Positions 55,801-64,000 of a stretch of DNA of 64,000 nt are shown one piece after another (the first letter of the stretch is position 1; every line of letters starts with the position of its first letter). A program made the position numbers and the translations under genes. Below the pieces are notes generated by a model. The model searched no databases, had not been told where the DNA came from, and saw nothing but the letters and a program-made list of their open reading frames with translations. This stretch comes from Sphagnum compactum (lineage: Eukaryota; Bryophyta; Sphagnopsida; Sphagnales), in the NCBI GenBank assembly GCA_965153455.1, contig OZ234495.1, positions 4,650,001-4,714,000 on the forward strand, read 5' to 3'.

Positions 55801-58622
55801 CAACGCCCAAGCTTCGCCACTTAACACAAATGCAGTAAGGTTTTTACCTGCCATTCTAAAACACAATTTTATTGAGGGTACTAAGTAAATGACTGCTTCA
55901 TTTGATTTGAATAATTATACCAGATGATTCTCATTTGTGAACAGGTTGATATCAAACATGAGTGATAAAACTTCCTTAATCAAAGATATTTTTTCTAGAA
56001 TTCTATCAATTATATCTATAATATATCAGCAATCAAAATGTCCTGCTTTGACCATGTCCATAAGTTCCAACAATTATAATGATCAAATATGCACAGGTCC
56101 TAGTATTTAATCTATTGTTGCATGACCATTGGAAAATTACAAGTGTGTCCCATGATGACGCTGTAATTGCAATTAAGCTCATAAGTATGAAATTGTCATT
56201 TCCTTCTTCTCTTTTGCAAGAATTGTTTCTTGATGAACTCTGTTCTAATTTATGCATAACCCAAGTTGGCTACTGTTGTTGGATTTTGCACATAGGTGTA
56301 TTTACAAAGTGACAACACCTCCTCAGAACTACAAGGGTTGATAGATAAGTTAACCAACATAAGAGCATCCAATCAAACTGGACCATCAAATTTGACACTT
56401 GCTATTGGAGCTGCGCTCACATATTTCCCTACCAATACTCCACAATATCTGAAGGTACAAGTTCTATGAAATTTCAAATCAATAAATTAAGTCATTTGGT
56501 ATTATTGAGTTACATGTGTTTCAGTAGTATCATTAGAACAATAGTCATGGAACTTAGTCAAGAAACCCCAAATCAAGTAACCAATTTCTAACCCAAATAT
56601 TGTAGGCATTAACAAGATTAAATTGCAATATAGAGCTTCAAATTACAACCATGCTACTTTGATTTTCAATCATCATGGATTTGATGAACTTGTGTTTATA
56701 TGTAGTTCTAGCCATCACAATACACCTAATATGACATATGTGTTATATAACCTAAATCTATAATAACCCCTTAAATGTCAAATTTAAAGATCAACGTATA
56801 TTGTACTTTGTGAACACCTAAGTGCCAGCAAGAGAAAGTCTTCAAGTATTATTTTCATTTTAGGAATTTTAATGATTTTGTGTTGCATTTTCATATTGGT
56901 AAATTATGTATCAAAAAGCAAGATGAACTTGGAAAGAACTGACTAGGCATTAGAAACAACATTGTGATGCATAATTCACATATTTACAACTCAAAACTCA
57001 AATGCACTTTCAATTTTGCAACTGGTACGATCTCCACTATGCTATCCATGTTGTAAATGAGTCACCATCAATAACGTGACAAAAGATATAAGACATTGAT
57101 CAAACTTCAATCCTTGATATGTTCAAACATTGGAGTAGAACCACCAAGAAGTGGCAATATCCCTTATAAGCCATGAGAGATTTGTGCAATTATCATGATG
57201 TGCAATGTTGACCAACAATGATTCTGATTTGCAGATTATTATTGTATTGACGGATGGCCAGTTTGCTACCACTGGGAATCCAAACCAAACCCTGCCAGTC
57301 AGTGAGATCTCATCCAACAACCAAAGTATTTGTGTACAAAATGTTGCAAACAATTACAACAGATGATGACCCATACTTGGAGAGAGGCTCAAACCTACCG
57401 AGCCAAATTTGTGAAGTTGATGGAACATTTGAGGTCATATCCCAAAATTTAGACAACCCTTTATTTGCGATAAAATCCTTCTATTCTTTCCTTGCCAATA
57501 CCCATATTGTTGCAGTAAACCAGAAGCCCTCTTGGAGTAATGTATATCCTTCTTTCTTTGAAAATGGATCACCGTGCATTACTGTTACGTATCCAGGTAA
57601 AATCCCCTTATGGCTGTGATTTCGATATTAACTGTATCATCTAAACCCAAAGTTGATTTGCCTGGAACCACATTCATGCCATGTTGCAGATAATAGAAGT
57701 TCTAATGAATTATTGATACAATAATTATAATATTGAAACGCTGAATTTTTTTTCTTGTTGCTTGGATGACTGAAGTGGAGTTTGAAATGCTAGCATGGCA
57801 TCATATTGAACCTATTCGGTGATGTTATGTGAGGGACTTTTGGGTGGTGAAAATGCAGCCTTTGATTCCAATGAGGAGCTAGTTGGTGTGGCGGGTATTG
57901 ATGTGTTCACAGTAGAGCTTGGAACGCTTGCACAATCAGTTGAAGCAGCATTGCAGCCAAGGGTGGTGGGGAATTATATTCCTCTTAACACTTCAATTCC
58001 TCTTCAGTTCAATTGTAGTTTGGAGGTAAGTTATAACTCATTCAAACATCTCAATCAATGTTTAGCGTTTTCTCTCTAGGTTTTCATGATCTGGGACACA
58101 ACTTCATTCTAGTCTTTTAGAACTGGGGTTTTTACATTTTCCAAAATCAAGTAAAACAATGTTGGGGAAGACATTTTCTGTCAACCAGTTGTGGGCTGCC
58201 AACTCATATGATTTAATTCTACTTCTTCTTGATGTAATTTGTGACAGACATCTAAAAGCAACGCTTCTGCTGAATCATGTCCATCAGTGACCCAAGATGG
58301 TGGTGGTAATGGAGGATGTTGTCCCCAGACAGACTTCACGAGCACATTATCAGAGCTGGCCTGTTGTGGTGATTGCATAACAATGAACAAGAGTACATCA
58401 AATACTGGGCAACTTGTAGGAGAAATAGTGGGTTCAATAGTTGGAGGCCTCATAGTACTACTCATAATTGGTGTATGGATTTGTTACTGTAACGGTTGGT
58501 TTTGTTTTAGTCTTAGTCAAAACCAGCCAGAGTCGAGTGCTGAAACCAATAAGATGCCCTCACCCTCACATCTACTTGACCACCCTTCCAGTGAATGCTT
58601 AGACCCGATCATTCAAGATTAG
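52842..58622 (+). CDS. Membrane protein with VWA and Cache-like domains (CACHD1/alpha2-delta-like), nine exons
   Basis: Exons: 52842-53091, 53611-53779, 54881-55046, 55308-55357, 55618-55834, 56296-56454, 57235-57596, 57859-58025, 58248-58622; all borders GT/AG and phase-consistent, about 637 residues. The ATG follows an in-frame TGA by six bases. A hydrophobic segment at residues 30-50 is a signal peptide or anchor; then a Cys-rich region, the TLVYFGSVDGTWRAYPGR and YDPRTRPWY motifs typical before the VWA of alpha2-delta proteins, the VWA (VIVLIDVSPTMDK, a MIDAS with Thr in the third position; IIIVLTDGQ), a Cache-like LVGVAGIDVFTVELG, and a C-terminal helix LVGEIVGSIVGGLIVLLIIG. In animals such proteins modulate channels or receptors; function here is unknown. 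Exon 7 needs a one-base shift near 57322. Confidence 0.82.
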
Positions 58623-60500
58623 TCTAGGAGAAGGATTATCCAGGAGAAAATGGTAACGGTCATGTTGTTTGTTATGTTCATGGTTATCCTGTTCATTAGT
58701 ATACATTAGTTCAAGAGCCTAGCATTTTGATTGGTAATTGTCACCATATACATGCCCCTTAAAAAGCAAACCAGCTCCATTGACCCATAGGCTCCAACTT
58801 CACACACAGTTAATGTTTCCACTACATTTTTAAGGATAGAGAGTGAAGATAAATCATTCACCTTGGAACGCGAATAGAATGGATGCATTACAATTTTTTT
58901 TGCTTCTATAGGTGAAATCTCTAATGACATTAGACTTATCCATAAAGTAATGAAAACACAGCACCAAAACCCTGAGTTTGGTCATAAACAGGGTGAGATT
59001 AAAAAAACCCTGCAAAAAACGGACATTAGCATTCAAGGGGGATGATACTCAAACCCCCTGTACACTAGAGATTGAAAGTCTACAATTATTAAAATATAAA
59101 ATCTTTGATTGGACGAAAAGGAATGTGAAGTAAAAGTTCACTTTACACAAAGCTTGAAAACCTAAGGAACCGAGGAAATGAAAGCAGATGACATCTTAAC
59201 TTGAAATGTTAAATGATACCTTATGGATAATGTTTCATGATTTAATAGAGGTTAGGCCAAGCCCACCTATATTGGAGTTAGGCTTTGCTTGATCTTTGTT
59301 AGACCATGACTTTTAAAAATCTTCATTGGTTTAAAATTTATTTTAACATTTTGTTAAATGGGCACAAAAGTTGGTAATGCCATGAGATAAAAAATGCAAA
59401 AATTTTCAATTAACATATATTTTTTTGAAGCATTGATTCCAAAATTGTGATTAGCTGGAATTTATGTACATATATATTGAGAGGAATTTTAGCATTTCCT
59501 TCCAAGATTTTTGACCTTAAAATGTTAAGGTACCTCAAGAAAGCCTATTTTCATTTTACACTACACTTGAGAGCTCGGGCCTACACTTGAGAACTCAGGC
59601 CCACACCTGAATAATTATTGAATTTCCATGGGATGGCCTTTCGAAGAGTTTTGAGAGCTCTCAGAATTTCCATGGTCACGGGCACTCACTGTAGGGTAAA
59701 GAGGGCCTTAGAATACCAGCAAATTTTGTTGTAAACTGAGTTTCATCGGTTTTCCTTTTCGCTGAGCAACTCCACTGCTAGTACATATATTTTCACTGCT
59801 CCAACCTGTACAGCTACTATAATTACTCTTTATCCTTTTGCATTAAATGTTGAGTTTCTACATTTCATACCCAAATACAAATTTGATAAAATTTACTCAC
59901 TTTCCGGATACCACTGAAAGAGGGGTTTGGGGGTGAAAGGAGGCCCAAAGAGAAAGACAGGGTGAAGACAAGGTGACTTTACAAGATAACTTTATTATTA
60001 TCAAGTCACCGTGCTATTTTTTTCCTATTCATTTTTCACATTATGACAATCACAAGTTTAGTTTTAAAAATACATATTACCTAGCATCAGATCCAAAACC
60101 TCAACAATGTTGACATGGTGTATGTCACATCATTTTTGGATTCTACCCATTTTTTGGAAGAACTGTGATTTTGGATGTGTTGCTTGGTCATTGAAATCCT
60201 TTCAACATCACAATACATGTCTGAATACAAGTGTATCAAAATGAAAAATGTCTTTTGTTGAATTCAAATCATCACTATAAGGATCTCTCCTTTCACACAG
60301 GTTGAGTTGTTAGTTAATCTTTCCTTTCACTTTGTCCTTTATGCATAATTTTCCATTTTGTGCTATCAAACACAACTCATAGTGCAAAAATGTTGGACTC
60401 CTCTCCACTTTTCCATGTCCATTTGGATGAATGAGTCATGCTTAGTTCCCTTGACTTGTGAGGTGATTTTGGCCTCCCCTAAAAGTGTTGGATCTAAACA
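58623..60500. other. 3' flank and intergenic DNA, no gene supported
   Basis: No domain-bearing frame. The 3'UTR of the VWA gene probably lies in the first few hundred bases; I see no convincing polyadenylation hexamer there. Confidence 0.4.
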
Positions 60501-60505
60501 CCCCA

Positions 60506-60687
60506 GGGGTGATGATGGCTCAATGGTATAGCCATTCTGGGATGCTGGGACCTCAAAAAAGGTCCTGGGTTCAAACCTAGTGGAGTGCAGGTGAAACTCC
60601 TGCTGGGCCTCTGCCAATGAGCTTGATTTTGGGGTCGCAGATGCTTGTCAGGTCAGGTCTGCCGTTGTGTTTCAAAAAAGAAAAAAG
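60506..60687 (+). mobile_element. tRNA-derived SINE
   Basis: It has an internal RNA polymerase III promoter: A-box TGGCTCAATGG (60516-60526) and B-box GGTTCAAACC (60568-60577), about 41 bases apart. A non-tRNA body and an A-rich tail (TTTCAAAAAAGAAAAAAG, ending about 60687) follow. Head, body and tail order fits a SINE. No clear target duplication was seen. Confidence 0.6.
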
Positions 60688-62460
60688 TGTGTATATAAAC
60701 AACTCTATGCTACATGGGGACATTTTGTCAATTGGCACAAAAAGCAAGTTCCTCATCATCAGACAATGTAGTTTGGTCCTATTGACAAACCTAATTGTTT
60801 AACAAAGGTCTCTCTTTTGGAGGAGCATAAAGTCTTCATTACAATGCTATACCATTTAAAAAGTTATTAGAGATATTTACATCAGCATTCAAACAGGTTT
60901 CTTCATTGATGTGCCAACATGAAGTGAGGAGCCAAGGGCACTGGGGCTTTCTTATCTTAATTTTGTGCATATTTTATAAACAGAGGGTGTCAATGGTGTT
61001 ATAGTGTGTGCAAGCGATCTCTATTTTGAAACGCACTATTGTAGTAGGTGAGGGTTCTTATAGGCTAGACGTCTTCTCAGAAGGCCCTCCCCTTTCCTTT
61101 TTTATATGCTTCTTGCAATAGGAGGGGGTTCAAGATCTTGATTTCCCCTTGTGGGTCGCCCTCTTTGGTGGTTCTTTTGTCTTCTTGTCCTTCCATTTTG
61201 TTCTTTATATTCCCCCTTTTTGGGTGCTTTGGTTTATTTTTAAATGGCAGGGTTTCAGCATCAACATATAAGAAGTCAAAAAACTGTGTAGTGAGGGCTG
61301 TAGTGAAATCCCCAAGAGAGAAAGTGAGGTGACCACCACTAGCCCCATGATAAAAGACAAAAGACAAAACAATGGAATTTTCAAAACCTAATGAATACTA
61401 ATTTACACTAAAATTCAGAAAAACAGAGTTTTAAAACTAGAAAAGGAAAGAGGTTTAGCAAGTTGCCATTTTTGTTTCAGTTTCCAAAAAACTATAAGAA
61501 ATGTTATCTACTTTCACTAAATTTTTTTGAGCTTTTCACTTATTAACTTATTTGCTTACTTATTTCAGATTCTGGAAATAGATCAGATAGACAGTTGAAG
61601 AATGTGGCCATTTATTTTTTCATACAATGCGTGGATTTGCAGACAAATACGATAGAGCCCACACCCAAAAGGAGGCAATAGCTTGGCGGTTGGCAGGCTT
61701 TGCCACTGGGAGTTACACTTCCTAAACTCAACTATAACTTTTAAGTGGGTAGGTATCACTTCTTAGTATGTTTATGTTACAACGTGCCTGGGCCCAGAAG
61801 CCCAGAAGCTTTCAAAGTCAACATGCTGTAAACCTCCAAACTTTGTTACATAAAGCATTCCTGCAATAAAGGAATTGGAATTGGAGAAAGAAAGAAGTAA
61901 GTTCTAGAACATTCTATAATTGCTAAGTTCTAAGGGGGAGGTTACTTCTTAATTTTATTTCAAATGAGGTGCAAAAAAATATAGGGTACAACTTAGTAAA
62001 ATAAATAAATTTACAAATTCATTTCAATGTAGGGGTGCCAAGAATTGAATTATGAGAATAATTTTAATTTTAACAAAAGAATTCATTAACACTTTTATTT
62101 ATTTCATAGCATTAAAAATACCCTTCTATCTAACATGTGTCTTAAAATATATATAAAGCGCAACCTCCTGGAGGCAAAGTCTCAAATTATGTTCAATATA
62201 CAAAAGGTTTAACATCATATTAAAGATCAAAATTCAACTAAGTGCCAAATCTCTGATTGTAAGTTACCAAAGGCTGATAATTATAGATCAGAACTCAACT
62301 ATACCAACAACAGCAAGAAACAAATAAGATTTGGAAATTGGGACTGTAGAAATTTACCATGAAGGTAGGTACCAGTAATCAGTGTCGTTGTTGCTAGTCC
62401 ACCCAAGACATTTGGAATACTGAAGAATGAAAGGTGGGTAAGTTGACTTTTTTCCTCAAT
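60688..62460. other. Intergenic DNA with one unassigned frame
   Basis: The minus frame 61077-61367 (96 residues, with HGASGGHLTFSLGDF and LYVDAETLPFKNKPKHPKRG) has protein-like composition, but I do not recognise it and see no splice context; it may be a relic of a multicopy ORF. The remainder shows nothing. Confidence 0.3.
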
Positions 62461-62470
62461 CATGAACAAA

Positions 62471-62505
62471 CTAGTGGTAACCTGTGCCTGCAAGGCACGG
62501 CACGG
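62471..62505 (-). mobile_element. Helitron-like 3' terminus
   Basis: On the minus strand a short hairpin (AGGCAC/GTGCCT stem, reading GTGCCTTGCAGGCAC) is followed within about 10 bases by ACCACTAG and then T. Helitrons end in a hairpin plus CTRR before a host T. Related sequences lie at 62928 and 63897. A terminus only; no Rep/helicase ORF is in the window. Confidence 0.4.
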
Positions 62506-62565
62506 CATCGGACGCGCTATGATCGATTTGATGACTGCCGTAGCTCTTCAGCACTTCAGTTAGTA

Positions 62566-62760
62566 AGTGTGAATGCGGAAGTTGCCAGGTTTGAAATCTC
62601 CGCAAAAAAGGAGCCAACGGAAAATGAATTAAGCGACCTTTGGGTACAAAAAAAAGGTTGGTCGAGTGTGAATGCAAAAGTTGCCAGTTTTGATGTGTCG
62701 CCGGGAAAAAGGAGCCCAACAGTCAAAAGAGAATCTACAGAGAATCTTCCTGTTTTTACC
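62566..62760 (+). repeat. Tandem duplication of about 98 bp
   Basis: AGTGTGAATGCGGAAGTTGC with CAGGTTTGA at 62567 recurs as AGTGTGAATGCAAAAGTTGC with CAGTTTTGA at 62665; each is followed by an AAAAAGGAGCC word. Confidence 0.7.
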
Positions 62761-62921
62761 AACTTGTCTTCCCCAGTGCGATAAAAAGTAAAAACAAACC
62801 TGATCGCGCGGCAACCGCCGCTGACCGTGAGTCCTGCCGCGCCTTTCATTCCCCACCCCTGGATAGCAACCGTTTTACTGACCAAGACTGCCTGACCCGG
62901 ACGGACAGACTGACAGACTGA

Positions 62922-62950
62922 CGACCCGTGCCTGCAAGGCACGACACGGC
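62922..62950 (+). repeat. Second copy of the CCCGTGCCTGCAAGGCACG hairpin
   Basis: Same hairpin as at 62484-62498 but without the CTAG end. It is preceded by a GACAGACTGACAGACTGACG run. Confidence 0.6.
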
Positions 62951-63084
62951 ACTGGGAAAAAACTGGGAGTCCAAAGGAGACCCCAAAGAACCCTATACTC
63001 ACAAGAAGAATCACTGCAGCAACTCACGATAGACCACATTACTGGTATAAACGCCTCTTCGTCGTCTCTTTGCGCTGTGTTGCA

Positions 63085-63655
63085 CCCAAGCCTAATTGGA
63101 CGAAATTACAAATCCATAATGTTTCATCCACATCCTCATAATTAGATGGAACTCCCAAATACGTGATATTTTCATCCACATAATCAAATATAATGATATT
63201 TTCATTCACATAATCATCCATCCAGAACTCCTAATTGGATAGAATTATATAAATACATAATATTTCATCCACATCATCAATCCATCCAGAACTCCTAATT
63301 AGATGGAACTCTAAATACGTAATATTTTCACCTGCATAATCATCCATCCAGAACTCCTAGTTGGACGGAATCACAAATACATGATATTTCATCCAAATAA
63401 ATCACCATGCAAAACTTATCATTAGACAAAACTTACGAATACATAAATATTTCATCCACATAATCAATCCATCCAAAACTCTAAGTGGACAAAACTACAA
63501 AATCTTTAATATTTCATCCACAAATCATTCCTCCTAATTGGACGGAACTACAAATACATGATATCTCATCCTCATAACCACCCATCCAGAACTCTGAGCT
63601 CATTGGACGGAACTAAAAACGTATAATATTTCATCCACATAATCACAGAACCGCC
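63085..63655 (+). repeat. Satellite of about 62 bp, nine to ten units
   Basis: The unit contains TAATTGGACGGAACTACAAA, TACATAATATTTCATCCAC and ATAATCATCCATCCAGAACTC. CAGAACTCC recurs at 63223, 63287 and 63349 (spacing 62-64); outer units are more diverged. Confidence 0.85.
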
Positions 63656-63754
63656 GGGTTTTTGTGCACAGAACTGCCGGGTTTCACGAAAACCCGGAAA
63701 AGAGGAGCCAGGCAGGTTTTTGGGTGGTTATTTTACTTTTACAATTTGGGATCT

Positions 63755-63860
63755 GGGTTTCAGGACTTCGACCAGACGAACGGACAGGCGGGTCCCGATC
63801 TGGGTTTCAGGACCTCGACGGACAGACAAGGCACTGGACCTCGATAAACGGACCTCGACC
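63755..63860 (+). repeat. Short tandem duplication
   Basis: GATCTGGGTTTCAGGACTTC and GATCTGGGTTTCAGGACCTC occur 46-48 bases apart, followed by further GGACCTCGA words. Confidence 0.7.
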
Positions 63861-63896
63861 GACGCACGCACGCAACAAGTGACTTTATATATAAAA

Positions 63897-63935
63897 CTAG
63901 TGGGTACCCGTGACCTTCGGACACTGTGAAGTCCC
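63897..63935 (-). mobile_element. Helitron-like 3' terminus, second copy
   Basis: On the minus strand GTGTCCGAAGGTCAC (imperfect hairpin) precedes GGGTACCCACTAG and then TTTT. This is the same end type and orientation as 62471-62505, without coding sequence. Confidence 0.35.
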
Positions 63936-64000
63936 TTGGTTTCTTTAAACGGAGAGAAACACACACAAAGGTGCAAAGCAGCTAATTTTATTTTTATTTT

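Overview
The window looks like nuclear DNA of a land plant, most likely a non-seed plant (bryophyte, lycophyte or fern). The evidence is a spliced allene oxide cyclase gene, which belongs to the plant oxylipin pathway, spliceosomal introns with clean GT/AG borders, AT-rich gene-poor DNA full of minisatellites and transposon relics, and a large Ty3/gypsy-type retrotransposon. No prokaryotic operon, rRNA, complete tRNA gene or CRISPR array is present. Only two host genes can be supported in 64 kb.

Layout. 1-4270: AT-rich DNA without a supportable gene. 4271-6030 (minus): four-exon allene oxide cyclase gene with a 36-bp minisatellite in its last intron. 6.6-18 kb: microsatellites, two MITEs, several tandem repeats and a 1.5-kb AATA-rich satellite. 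17.9-18.3 kb: hAT transposase relic. 19.7-24 kb: 42-bp minisatellite blocks and a dispersed repeat that carries ACCT arrays. 24.8-29.7 kb: a field of scattered copies of a GGGTATTGCA motif. 28.9-29.5 kb: C2H2-like ORF relic. 30.2-31.1 kb: a 57-bp satellite whose every unit is a hairpin. 33.5-42 kb: more MITEs, another hAT relic, a gag-like relic, a 51-bp satellite and a 511-bp hAT-type MITE with 8-bp target duplication.

42.6-51.4 kb (minus): the main discovery, a decayed LTR retrotransposon whose polyprotein reads GAG, aspartic protease, C5-cytosine DNA methyltransferase, reverse transcriptase, RNase H, DD35E integrase and a C-terminal PHD finger. It couples an enzyme that can write DNA methylation with a domain family that reads histone tails. 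The PHD lies in frame just behind a stop codon, so a plain ORF list misses it. All four in-frame stops are what a single C-to-T change would produce. I could not find a matching LTR pair or a primer-binding site.

52.8-58.6 kb (plus): a nine-exon gene for a single-pass cell-surface protein with a von Willebrand A domain and a Cache-like segment, resembling animal CACHD1/alpha2-delta proteins. It carries one apparent one-base frameshift in exon 7. 58.6-64 kb: a tRNA-derived SINE, Helitron-like termini and a 62-bp satellite.

The two host genes are unrelated in function. The rest of the window is a record of transposon insertion, satellite growth and mutation dominated by transitions.
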